Below, one piece after another: positions 1 through 7,992 of a stretch of DNA of 64,000 nucleotides (position 1 is the first letter of the stretch; every line of letters begins with the position of its first letter). The position numbers were made by a program, and so were the translations under genes. The notes under the pieces are model-generated. The model made no database searches and was not told where the DNA came from. It worked only from the letters and a program-made list of their open reading frames with translations. This DNA is from Streptomyces sp. f51. Its GTDB lineage: Bacteria; Actinomycetota; Actinomycetes; Streptomycetales; Streptomycetaceae. The stretch lies in NCBI RefSeq assembly GCF_037940415.1, contig NZ_CP149798.1, forward strand, positions 1,356,001 to 1,420,000, read 5' to 3'.

Positions 1-1158
1 GCCCAGCACGAGCTGATGCATTTCGACGGTGCCCTCGTACGTGAGCACCGACTCCAGGTTCGTGGCGTGCCGCATGACGGGGTATTCCAGCGAGATCCCG
101 TTGGCACCGAGGATCGTGCGCGAGGTACGGCAGATCTCGATGGCCTCGCGTACGTTGTTGAGCTTGCCGAAGCTGATCTGCTCGGGGCGGAGCCGTCCCG
201 CGTCCATACGGCGCCCCAGGTGATGGGCGAGCAGGATGCCCTTGTGCAGTTCGACGGCCATGTCGGCGAGTTTGGCCTGGGTGAGCTGGAAGCCGCCGAT
301 GGGGCGTCCGAACTGCTCACGTGTCTTCGCGTAGGCGACGGCGGACTCGAAGCTGGAGCGCGCCGCGCCCATGGCACCCCAGACGATCCCGTACCGCGCG
401 TGCGAGAGGCAGCCGAGCGGGCCCCTCAGGCCGACGACGTCGGGCAGGACGGCGTCGGCCGGCAGCCGCACGTCGTCGAGGACCAGCTCACTGGTCACGC
501 TCGCCCGCAGGGACCACTTGTGCTTGATCTCGGGGGCGGAGAAACCGGGCGCGTCGGTGGGGACGACGAAGCCGCGGATGCCGTCGTCGGTCTGGGCCCA
601 GACGACGGCGACACCGGCGACGGATCCGTTGGTGATCCACATCTTGCGCCCGTTCAGGACCCAGTCCCCGCCGTCGCGCTTGGCGTGGGTGCGCATGGAG
701 GCGGGGTCGGATCCGTGGTCGGGCTCGGTCAGTCCGAAGCATCCGATGATCTCGCCCGAGGCCATCCGGGGCAGCCAGGCCTGCTTCTGCTCCTCGCTGC
801 CGAACCGGTGGATCGCGTACATGGCGAGCGAGCCCTGCACCGAGACGAGCGAGCGGATGCCGGAGTCGGCCGCTTCGAGTTCCAGACAGGCCAGGCCGTA
901 CTGGACGGCGCTGGCCCCGGCGCACCCGTATCCCTGGAGCGACATGCCGAGGGCGCCGATGCCGCCGAGCTCCCTGGCCAGTTCCCGGATGCCGGGCAGC
1001 TCGCCCTTCTCGTACCAGTCGGCGACGTACGGCAGGACGCGGTCCGCGGCCCAGGTCCGCACGGTGTCGCGGATGGCCAGGTCCTCCGCGTCCAGCAGGT
1101 CGTCGATCCCCAGCGGGTCGGCGGGGTCGAAGGGCGGCAGCTTCGAGGACGCGGACAT
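1..1158 (-). CDS. acyl-CoA dehydrogenase, glutaryl-CoA dehydrogenase-like (3' end cut by window)
   Basis: This leftward reading frame covers 386 codons from an ATG at 1158 and runs off the window edge. The product is an FAD-dependent acyl-CoA dehydrogenase, which introduces a 2,3 double bond into an acyl-CoA. Visible family features are CFGLTEPDHGSDP and WITNGSVAGV in the FAD/substrate region, and YEGTVEMHQLVLG at the extreme visible C-terminus. The Glu in YEGT matches the catalytic base of the family. The overall pattern (VRTWAADRVLPYVADWYEKG near the N-terminus) resembles glutaryl-CoA dehydrogenases more than fatty-acyl enzymes, but the exact substrate is inferred. Only the last few residues should be missing. 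Confidence 0.9.
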   Translation of the reverse strand, partial: MSASSKLPPFDPADPLGIDDLLDAEDLAIRDTVRTWAADRVLPYVADWYEKGELPGIRELARELGGIGALGMSLQGYGCAGASAVQYGLACLELEAADSGIRSLVSVQGSLAMYAIHRFGSEEQKQAWLPRMASGEIIGCFGLTEPDHGSDPASMRTHAKRDGGDWVLNGRKMWITNGSVAGVAVVWAQTDDGIRGFVVPTDAPGFSAPEIKHKWSLRASVTSELVLDDVRLPADAVLPDVVGLRGPLGCLSHARYGIVWGAMGAARSSFESAVAYAKTREQFGRPIGGFQLTQAKLADMAVELHKGILLAHHLGRRMDAGRLRPEQISFGKLNNVREAIEICRTSRTILGANGISLEYPVMRHATNLESVLTYEGTVEMHQLVLG

Positions 1159-1273
1159 ACGACAGCCTCCGGCAGGGGTGACAACTAGCACCGCTAGTTA
1201 AGGATCTCGGCCCGACGTTACGGCGCGGTGCGCCGCAAGTCCAGGGCACTTCGGCCTGGCGGCCCGCCCACCA

Positions 1274-1633
1274 GGTACGCCCACGGGGCTGCCACGCGCG
1301 GCCCGCGGGCGCCTGCGGGCCGTCCTCGGCCGGCCGCGCAGTTCCTCGCGCCCCTGCGGGGGCGCCCCGTAGCGCGGCCTGGCATCCCATCCGGCCGGGT
1401 ACGCCCACGGGGCTGCCGCTTGCGGACCGTGGGCGCCCGCGGGCCGCCCGCGGGCGCCGCGCAGTTCCTCGCGCCCCTGCGAGGGCGCCCCGTAGCACGG
1501 CCCGGCAACCCATCCGGCCGGGTACGCCCAGCGGGCTGCCGCTTGCGGGCCGCGGGCCGTCTTCGCTCGGCCGCGCAGTTCCTCGCGCCCCTGCGGGGGC
1601 GCCGTGGGGGCGCGAGGAACTGCGCGAGCGAGC
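1274..1633. repeat. about 120-bp-period tandem repeats containing a GCGCAGTTCCTCGCGCCCC motif
   Basis: The roughly 550-bp gap between the acyl-CoA dehydrogenase start and the end of the MFS gene holds no convincing gene. It contains three degenerate copies of a unit. GGTACGCCCA-like segments start at 1274, 1398 and 1521, and the motif AGTTCCTCGCGCCCCTGC occurs at 1341, 1463 and 1577. A final inverted copy (GGGGCGCGAGGAACTGCGCG) at about 1606-1625 can pair with the third copy. The spacing is 114-124 bp. I recognise the AGTTCC-CGCGCCCC word as a common streptomycete intergenic repeat; its role is unknown to me. Confidence 0.75.
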
Positions 1634-1706
1634 ACGACGAGCCTTTCCGCCCGAGGACCGGGCCGCCGCACCCGCGGCGCCGCTCGGCGGGCCCGGAAGC
1701 CGTGGG

Positions 1707-3497
1707 CTAGGCGGAGACCCGGGTCTCCGGGGTCCCGGCGACGTCCCGGGGAGCCGGGATGCCGGCGGGGTCCGTCGCGGGCGCCGGAGTCGCGGCGGCG
1801 GAGCGGACACCGGCAGCCGTCGCCGGAGCCGGGATCGCCGGAGCGGGGAGGCCGGACTGAGCCGGAGTCGGACGGCCGGAAGGAGCCGGAGTCTGCGCCG
1901 GGAGGCCGGCGGCGTCCGTCGCGGGGGCCGGGGTCCCGGACACGTCCGCCGCCGGTGCCCCGCAGTCCATGACCCGTGGCAGCCGCAGCGCGATCACGGC
2001 GCCCAGCAGCAGCAGACCCGCGCTCACCAGAAGCGTCACATGCAGTCCGTGCACGAAGGAGTCACGGGCGGCGTGCCGCAGGGCGCCGCCCGAGGCACCG
2101 CCGAGCCGGTCGGCGACCTGGTACGCCTCGCCCAGCGAGTGTGCCGCCGCCGTCGAATCGGCCCTCCCGACCCCGGGGACGGACGACAGCCCGGGGGCGT
2201 ACGCCGCGTTCATCACGCTCCCCAGCAGCGCGATGCCGAGGCCCGCGCCGAGCTGGTACGAGGTCTCGCCGATCGCCGCGGCACCGCCCGACTGCGCCTG
2301 CGGGGCCTCGCTCAGCATGGACTCGTACGCCCCGAAGAGCGTGGTCTCCAGGCCGAAGCCGAGCAGCACGAAGCCGAAGAGCAGCAGCCCGGTGTTGTCG
2401 TTCCCCCCCATCAGCGTGAGCGTGACCACGGCAGCGGCGGTGAGACAGAACCCGAAGGAGACCATCGCGCGGGGCCCGAACCTGCGCAGCAGCTTCGCCC
2501 CCGCGAGACCCGCGGCCATCGCGGCGACGGTGAGCGGCAGCAGCCGCAGCCCGGTCTGGAGCGGGGAGAGGCCGAGTACGAGCTGGAGGTACTGGGCGGC
2601 GATCAGTTCGAGGCCCACCAGCGCGAGCATCGCGAGCACGATGCAGCCCACCGACGTGCTGAAGGCCGGGCGCGCGAACAGGCGCAGGTCGACAAGGGGA
2701 TGCCGGCGCCGCCGCTGCCGTCGTACGAAGGCGGCCATCAGCACCGCGCCGACGAGCAGGGAACCGAGGGTGAAGGGGCTGAGCGGTGCCTCGCCGCCGC
2801 CGAGACGCTTGACGCCGAGGACGAGTCCGAACAGGCCGGCGGCGGCCATGAGCGCCCCGACCACGTCCCAGGGGCCGTCGCGGTCGCCGCGGGACTCGGG
2901 CAGCAGCAGCCGTCCGATCGGCAGACTGACGATCATCAGCGGGATGTTGACGAGGAAGACCGATCCCCACCAGAAGTGTTCGAGGAGGAAACCGCCGAGG
3001 AGCGGCCCGACCGCCGCGCCGACGGCGGCGACGGCGCTCCAGATGCCGATGGCCAGCGCCCGCTCGCGCCGGTCGGGGAAGACCTCGCGCAGGATCGACA
3101 GGGTGGCGGGCATGATCATCGCGCCGCCGACGCCGAGCAGGGCGCGGGCGCCTATCAGGAGCTGCGCGTTCCCGGAGAAGGCCGCGATGCCGGAGGCGAC
3201 GCCGAAGAGGGCGTATCCGAGGAGGAGGACCCGCCGTCGGCCGATCCGGTCACCCAGCGTGCCGAAGAGGATGAGGAGCGAGGCGCAGACGAGGGGGTAG
3301 ACGTCGACGATCCAGAGCAGTTCCATCGCGCCGGGCTTCAGGTCCTCGGTGACGGCGGGCACCGCGACGTGGAGCACGGTGGCGTCGAGGGCGACCAGCA
3401 GCAGGCTGACGCACAGGACGACGAGGACGACCCAGCGGTTGGCACCGGCTCCGGTCTCCCGACGGCATCGCGCGGCGGCCGTGGTCGTCCCGGACAT
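1707..3497 (-). CDS. MFS efflux transporter, DHA2 (EmrB/QacA) family, 14 TM
   Basis: The 596-residue product is a proton-coupled drug/metabolite exporter in the cytoplasmic membrane. It shows VVLCVSLLLVALDATVLHVA in TM1, LFGTLGDRIGRRRVLLLG (MFS motif A) after TM2, and many further hydrophobic segments consistent with the 14-TM DHA2 layout. I start at ATG 3497 because GGAGGT lies nine bases upstream; a longer frame reaching 3590 has no ribosome site. The last 85-90 residues form a low-complexity Ala/Pro/Thr tail with repeated PAPATDAAG/PAPATDPAG-like units, absent from ordinary family members. No neighbouring regulator is present, so the substrate cannot be named. Confidence 0.9.
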   Translation of the reverse strand: MSGTTTAAARCRRETGAGANRWVVLVVLCVSLLLVALDATVLHVAVPAVTEDLKPGAMELLWIVDVYPLVCASLLILFGTLGDRIGRRRVLLLGYALFGVASGIAAFSGNAQLLIGARALLGVGGAMIMPATLSILREVFPDRRERALAIGIWSAVAAVGAAVGPLLGGFLLEHFWWGSVFLVNIPLMIVSLPIGRLLLPESRGDRDGPWDVVGALMAAAGLFGLVLGVKRLGGGEAPLSPFTLGSLLVGAVLMAAFVRRQRRRRHPLVDLRLFARPAFSTSVGCIVLAMLALVGLELIAAQYLQLVLGLSPLQTGLRLLPLTVAAMAAGLAGAKLLRRFGPRAMVSFGFCLTAAAVVTLTLMGGNDNTGLLLFGFVLLGFGLETTLFGAYESMLSEAPQAQSGGAAAIGETSYQLGAGLGIALLGSVMNAAYAPGLSSVPGVGRADSTAAAHSLGEAYQVADRLGGASGGALRHAARDSFVHGLHVTLLVSAGLLLLGAVIALRLPRVMDCGAPAADVSGTPAPATDAAGLPAQTPAPSGRPTPAQSGLPAPAIPAPATAAGVRSAAATPAPATDPAGIPAPRDVAGTPETRVSA

Positions 3498-3740
3498 GTA
3501 CGTACCTCCAGAGGTTCCCTCGCGTTCTGCGGATCCGCAGGGTGGGGACTCCCTGGGGCTGCGGCCCGGAGAGCGGAGTCCCGGGCCCACGCAGCAAAGG
3601 CGAGTGAGCCGTCAGCGTACGCGAGTTCTCTCCGGGGACACGTGGCGGACCTCTCACGTTCGCTGACCAGGCATGTGGTGTACGCCACGCCGCCCGCATG
3701 TCGACACGCCGTACACACCCGGCCGGTTCCGCGCTCTGCC

Positions 3741-3746
3741 GATAAT
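3741..3746 (+). promoter_or_regulatory. putative -10 hexamer of a leaderless promoter
   Basis: GATAAT lies seven bases before the GTG at 3754, and there is no ribosome-binding site between them. This fits leaderless transcription, which is common in Streptomyces. No good -35 is visible. Confidence 0.4.
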
Positions 3747-3753
3747 CGAGCCC

Positions 3754-4932
3754 GTGACCGATCCGCAGAGTCCCGCCGAGACGCCCCCCGGGGGCGCCCT
3801 GCGCAGAGCCGCGCCCGCCCTGCTCGGGTACGCGGCGGTGCGCGCGCTGGGTCTGGTCACGCTCGCCGTGTGGAGCGCGGCGAACGGCGCGAGCGCGCAC
3901 CGGCTGCTGTCGGAGCGGTGGGACTCGCTCTGGTACACCAGGGTCGCCGGGCTCGGCTACGGCTACGAGGTCCGCCTCCCGGACGGGGACGTGCACTCCA
4001 ATCTCGCGTTCTTCCCGCTGCTGCCCTGGCTGGAGGGGTTCCTGCACGCGGTGTCACCGCTGTCGTACGCGGACGCGGGTCTGCTGGTCTCCGCGGTGGC
4101 CTCGCTCGCCGCGGCGTGGGGGATCTTCGCGGTCGCCGACCACGTCCACGGCGGCCGCACGGGGGTGTGCGCGGTGCTGCTGTGGGCGGTGCTGCCCGTC
4201 GGCGTCGTGCAGTCGATGGCGTACAGCGAGTCGCTGTTCACGGCGCTCGCCGCGTGGTCGCTGTACGCGGTGCTGACCGGCCGCTGGGCGACCGCCGGGC
4301 TGCTCGCCGCGCTGGCGGGGCTGACGCGGCCGGTGGGGGTGGCGGTGGTGGCGGCGCTGTGGGTGGCGGCGATTACATCCTTCGTGGGAGAACGCCGGCG
4401 CGGCGGGAGCACGCCCCGGACGGACGGCGCGCGTGGGGGGCGGCGCGCCCTGGCCATGATCATCGCGCCGCTCGGCGCCGCCGGTTACGTGCTGTGGGTG
4501 GGGCACCGCACGGGCAGGGGCCCGTTCGGTTATCTCGACGTCCAGGCGGGCTGGCGGAACGGCTTCGACGGCGGGTACGCCTTCGGGCGCTTCGTGGCCG
4601 AAAAGTTCACTTCGTTCCCTTCGGCCCTGGCCGGCGCCGCCCTGATCGCCGGGGTCGTGCTGGTCCTGTGGCTCTACGTGACGTGCGTGCGCCAGGGCCA
4701 GCCGCCGGCGCTCCTGGTCTACGCGGGGATCGTCGTCGCTCTCGCCCTGTGCGCGTCGAGCTACTTCGGCTCGAAGCCGCGTCTGCTGCTGCCCGCCTTC
4801 CCGCTTCTGTTCCCTCCGGCGAGGGCCCTGGCCCGGCTGCGTCCTTCCAGGTCGGCGCTGGTGCTCGGGGGTCTGGCGGTGGCCTCGGCGGTGTACGGCG
4901 CGATCTGGCTGAACGGCTCCGGGCCTCCCTGA
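3754..4932 (+). CDS. PIG-V-like integral membrane glycosyltransferase family protein
   Basis: This 392-residue polytopic membrane protein resembles bacterial PIG-V/mannosyltransferase-like proteins (GT-C fold). Supporting residues are the luminal-type motif RWDSLWYTRVAGLGYG after TM1, and FFPLLPWLEG, which match the WD..WY and PhxP-type signatures of the family. At least eight hydrophobic segments follow, for example GIFAVADHVHGG and CAVLLWAVLPVGVVQSMAYSES. The GTG start at 3754 is chosen because the protein begins MTDPQSP there and a -10-like box sits just upstream; the earlier ATG at 3673 gives an untypical leader. The sugar and acceptor are unknown. The gene is divergent from the MFS gene. 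Confidence 0.8.
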   Translation: MTDPQSPAETPPGGALRRAAPALLGYAAVRALGLVTLAVWSAANGASAHRLLSERWDSLWYTRVAGLGYGYEVRLPDGDVHSNLAFFPLLPWLEGFLHAVSPLSYADAGLLVSAVASLAAAWGIFAVADHVHGGRTGVCAVLLWAVLPVGVVQSMAYSESLFTALAAWSLYAVLTGRWATAGLLAALAGLTRPVGVAVVAALWVAAITSFVGERRRGGSTPRTDGARGGRRALAMIIAPLGAAGYVLWVGHRTGRGPFGYLDVQAGWRNGFDGGYAFGRFVAEKFTSFPSALAGAALIAGVVLVLWLYVTCVRQGQPPALLVYAGIVVALALCASSYFGSKPRLLLPAFPLLFPPARALARLRPSRSALVLGGLAVASAVYGAIWLNGSGPP

Positions 4933-5170
4933 CCCGCCGCGCGGCGGCCCGCTCCGGACCGGTGAGCGGGCAGCGAATTCCACGCCATCACCCGGTGAAC
5001 GAATATAAAAGTGCCATAAACGCGAGGCCTCTCGGCGATCAATGGAATTGAAGGCTCCACCGTTCCGGTATTAGCGATTCATTGGAAATGAACATGATCC
5101 TGAGAGGAATCCCACATCACATCGTCATCACAAACCGAGTGAATCGGCCTGGAACGCAGCTCACTCGCTG

Positions 5171-5176
5171 TAACGT
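5171..5176 (+). promoter_or_regulatory. putative -10 hexamer (TAACGT) of a leaderless promoter
   Basis: TAACGT ends seven bases before the GTG start at 5184 and no Shine-Dalgarno sequence is present. Confidence 0.4.
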
Positions 5177-5183
5177 CGATTGA

Positions 5184-6203
5184 GTGCGTACCGAACGAAA
5201 CCTCACCCGTCTGGACCGGGTCTTCGCCCGGCTGGACCGTGAGCCGGAACGACCGGCCCACATCGATGTGCCGAAGATGAGCCGGCACAGGGCCGTCCTC
5301 TTCGCGGCGACCCTGGCCTTCTATCTGGCGATCGTGTGGGCCGTGGCGATCACGTCGTGGCTGGTCCGGTTCGACTGGCAGGTCATGTTCTTCCGGCCCT
5401 ACCAGCAGTGGCCGGAGATCCACGCGTTCCTGGACTACTACGTGGTGCTCGGCCAGCGCGGCCCCACCGCCGTGATGGTCGCCGCGTGGCTGGGCTGGCG
5501 TTCCTGGCGCCAGCACACCCTGCGCCCGCTGCTCACCCTGGGCGCGTCCCTGCTGCTGCTCAACATCACCGTCGGTGCCGCGAAGCTGGGCATGGGCCGC
5601 CTCGGCCCGCACTACGCCATCACCATCGGCTCGAACGAGATGGGCCTGGGCGGCGATATATTTCCTTCGGGCCACACCGCCAACGCCGTCGTGACCTGGG
5701 GAATCCTGGCCTATCTGGCGTCGACCCCGCGAGCCAGACGCTGGCTCTCGGCGCTGTCCGCCGTGACCTCGCTCGGCGTCGGCCTCACCACCGTGTACCT
5801 GGGTACGCACTGGCTGAGCGATGTCCTGCTGGGCTGGGCCGCCGGCCTGCTGATCCTGCTGGCGCTGCCCTGGTGCGAGCCGCTGATCGCCCGCTCCGAG
5901 GCCGGGATCTTCGCGCTGCGCGACCTGTGGCGCGACCGTCGCGGCCGCCGTACGGCCCCCGTCCCGGTCCACGCACCGGTCCTGTCGCCGCGGCCCGCCG
6001 CGGTGGACGGCGAGATGCCGGCCCGCGAGCCCGTCGCGTCCCGCCCGTCCCGGTCCCCCGTCCACCTGGCCCCGGGCCCGCACACCGCCCGCTCGGAGCG
6101 CACGCCTGTCACCCCGGCGGGCAGCCGCCGCCCGCCGCACCCGGACCGTCCCGCCCGCGCGGCGGCCGGTGCCGCCTCGGCCCGCCCGCTGACGGGCGGC
6201 TGA
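5184..6203 (+). CDS. PAP2-superfamily membrane phosphatase
   Basis: The 339-residue product is a type 2 phosphatidic acid phosphatase-like enzyme with about six membrane spans. The three catalytic blocks are visible: a K-x6-R-like KLGMGRLGP near residue 137, FPSGHT near 160 containing the catalytic histidine, and TTVYLGTHWLSDVLLG near 205 with the final His-Asp pair. Such enzymes remove phosphate from lipid phosphates or undecaprenyl diphosphate at the outer face of the membrane; the substrate is not determinable here. The C-terminal 100 residues are a Pro/Arg-rich cytoplasmic tail. The GTG at 5184 appears leaderless. Confidence 0.88.
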   Translation: MRTERNLTRLDRVFARLDREPERPAHIDVPKMSRHRAVLFAATLAFYLAIVWAVAITSWLVRFDWQVMFFRPYQQWPEIHAFLDYYVVLGQRGPTAVMVAAWLGWRSWRQHTLRPLLTLGASLLLLNITVGAAKLGMGRLGPHYAITIGSNEMGLGGDIFPSGHTANAVVTWGILAYLASTPRARRWLSALSAVTSLGVGLTTVYLGTHWLSDVLLGWAAGLLILLALPWCEPLIARSEAGIFALRDLWRDRRGRRTAPVPVHAPVLSPRPAAVDGEMPAREPVASRPSRSPVHLAPGPHTARSERTPVTPAGSRRPPHPDRPARAAAGAASARPLTGG

Positions 6204-6240
6204 GAACCGCGGGGCCGGTACGCACACCTCTCCCCGCATC

Positions 6241-6277
6241 GCGAAGGCCCCCGGCTCGTCGAGCCGGGGGCCTTCGC
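6241..6277. terminator. strong hairpin terminator
   Basis: Perfect 17-bp inverted repeat: GCGAAGGCCCCCGGCTC at 6241-6257 pairs with 6261-6277 across a 3-nt loop. It lies between the convergent PAP2 (+) and I78 inhibitor (-) genes and could serve both. There is no T-tract, as is usual in Streptomyces. Confidence 0.85.
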
Positions 6278-6347
6278 ACGTCCTCGGGCCGCGCGTCCCC
6301 GACACGGCGGACCCGGTCCGAACGGGCCGTCGTCCGCCGCCGGGCGC

Positions 6348-6563
6348 TCAGCCCTTCCAGCAGCGGGTGACCGTACCGTCCGTGACCTCGAAGTTCAGCC
6401 GCCCCACCAGGTACTCCATGGTGACGATCGCGCCGGGCGGCAGCGAGCGGACCGTGGGCCAGCCCTGCTCGTGCGCGCGTTCCTGCGCACGGCTCGCCTC
6501 CAGGCCGACATAGCTCTCCGGACTGTCCTGCGGTTCTGCGCGCGAGGGGGGAATGGGTGCCAT
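6348..6563 (-). CDS. small proteinase inhibitor I78-like protein
   Basis: The 71-residue product ends MEYLVGRLNFEVTDGTVTRCW-, which matches the I78 (potato-inhibitor-I-like) pattern of an Asn/Arg-rich strand followed by a conserved C-terminal Cys. The middle part TVRSLPPGAIVTMEYLVGR corresponds to the inhibitor loop. No signal peptide is seen, so it would act in the cytoplasm or leave by a non-classical route. ATG 6563 is chosen: a TACCGT -10-like box (6571-6576) stands seven bases upstream, suggesting leaderless expression. A longer frame to 6641 exists but starts with low-quality sequence. Confidence 0.7.
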   Translation of the reverse strand: MAPIPPSRAEPQDSPESYVGLEASRAQERAHEQGWPTVRSLPPGAIVTMEYLVGRLNFEVTDGTVTRCWKG

Positions 6564-6921
6564 GACCGCCACGGTAGGCGGCACGCCGGGGCCGGGGAAG
6601 CCCGATCGGCGACGAAGCGTCACCTGTACCCCGCCGGTCACGCTTCTGTCACAGGATCACGACATGTGTTTCGGCGAACTGCATCACCCGTTTGAGGGGC
6701 CGCTTCCGTGTTCCGCACGCCTTCGAACGTAATTCGGAGTGACCGCCCGGACACTCCCCAATAGCCCGGCGAAATGCGTGCCGCGGTGCGGCGGTGCGTA
6801 CCCGGCGGTAATTTCCCCATTCCGGTCCGCCCGATTCCGCCGCGCACCGCGGAAGCTGACGCCGCATAGGAAATACACGCCTCGAACACAGAACCCCCGC
6901 ACGCTCACGGCGGGACCCGCT
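6564..6921. other. intergenic stretch without a recognisable gene
   Basis: Several short frames exist on both strands in these roughly 360 bases, but none shows GC3-biased codon use, a ribosome site or a known domain. G+C is lower than in flanking genes. I see no strong hairpin or repeat. Confidence 0.5.
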
Positions 6922-7938
6922 CTACGGAACAGGGGCGGGGCCCGGATCCCCCTCCGGGCCCCGCCGTTCGGGCCCCGGCCGCTCCACCGCCCGGGACAGC
7001 CGGTCCCGGGCGGTCCTGATCGTGTCGCGGAGTTCGGCCGGCTCCAGGACCTCGAACTCGAAGCCGGTCATCATCACGTGGATGACCATGACGTCGAGGT
7101 TCGCCGCCCCGGCGCGCATGACGCAGCTGCCGTCCCCCTCGGCCTCCAGGGTCCCGGCCGAGGGCGAGATCCGGGCGGCGGCCTCCTCCAGCGGCACCAG
7201 CAGCCGCACCACGGCGTTCCTGGCGTAGGCGCCGACGGACACTCCCTCGGAGACGTACGCGGCCAGGTCGTCGGCGGGTGGTGTACGGGGCGTGAAGCGC
7301 GGTCCGTGCGGCGGCCGGGGCGTGATGCGGTCGGCCCGGAACGTACGCCAGTCCTCGCGGTCGACGTCCCAGGCGACCAGGTACCAGCGGTGCTCGGTGC
7401 ACACCAGCCGGTACGGCTCGACGCTCCTGCGGGTCGCGGAGCCCGCGTGGTCGCGGTACTCGAAGCGCAGCCGCTCGCTGTCGCGGCAGGCGTTGGCCAG
7501 TTCGGTGAGGACGGCCGGGTCGACGGCGGAGGGCAGCGGCCCGCGCAGCATCGGCACGGTGAAGGCGTTCAGCGCGCCGACCCTGCGCCGCAGCCGGCCG
7601 GGCAGGACCTGTTCCAGCTTGGCGAGCGCCCGTACGGAGGACTCGCCGATGCCCTCGATGCCCTGCCCCGCCGCCGTGCGCAGCCCCACGGCCACCGCGA
7701 CGGCCTCGTCGTCGTCCAGGAGCAGCGGCGGCAGCTCGGCCCCCGCTCCGAGCTGGTAGCCGCCGCCCGTGCCCGGGGTGGCGTTGACGGGATAGCCCAG
7801 CTCGCGCAGCCGCTCCACGTCACGGCGGACCGTGCGCGCGGTCACGCCCAGCCGCCCGGCGAGGTCCGCGCCCGACCATTCACGGTGGGCCTGGAGCAGT
7901 GAGAGCAGGCGCAGCAGTCGTGCGGAGGTCTCCAGCAT
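6922..7938 (-). CDS. WYL-domain transcriptional regulator (YafY/PafC type)
   Basis: The 338-residue product carries an N-terminal winged helix (LLSLLQAHREWSGADLAGRL, then VTARTVRRDVERLRELGYPV, about residues 8-45). A WYL ligand-sensing domain follows around residues 150-215 (LRFEYRDHAGSATRRSVEPY, then HRWYLVAWDVDREDWRTFR). A C-terminal WCX-like extension completes it. The family regulates DNA-damage, stress or catabolic genes by sensing nucleic acid or small ligands. ATG 7938 gives the canonical start just before the HTH; the upstream TTG at 7968 is less likely. It stands alone, followed downstream by the I78 gene in the same direction. Confidence 0.88.
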   Translation of the reverse strand: MLETSARLLRLLSLLQAHREWSGADLAGRLGVTARTVRRDVERLRELGYPVNATPGTGGGYQLGAGAELPPLLLDDDEAVAVAVGLRTAAGQGIEGIGESSVRALAKLEQVLPGRLRRRVGALNAFTVPMLRGPLPSAVDPAVLTELANACRDSERLRFEYRDHAGSATRRSVEPYRLVCTEHRWYLVAWDVDREDWRTFRADRITPRPPHGPRFTPRTPPADDLAAYVSEGVSVGAYARNAVVRLLVPLEEAAARISPSAGTLEAEGDGSCVMRAGAANLDVMVIHVMMTGFEFEVLEPAELRDTIRTARDRLSRAVERPGPERRGPEGDPGPAPVP

Positions 7939-7992
7939 GGCGCCGAGTCTGCCAGTGCTTGCGGACAACTCCTGTCCGCGAGGGGACGTTCC

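Noticed and set aside
2040..5051. A 1,003-codon + strand frame across the MFS and PIG-V genes
   Set aside because: It spans two real genes in the wrong frame and encodes no recognisable domain.
6739..7902. A 387-codon + strand frame opposite the WYL regulator
   Set aside because: Antisense shadow; the minus strand has an HTH and a WYL domain.
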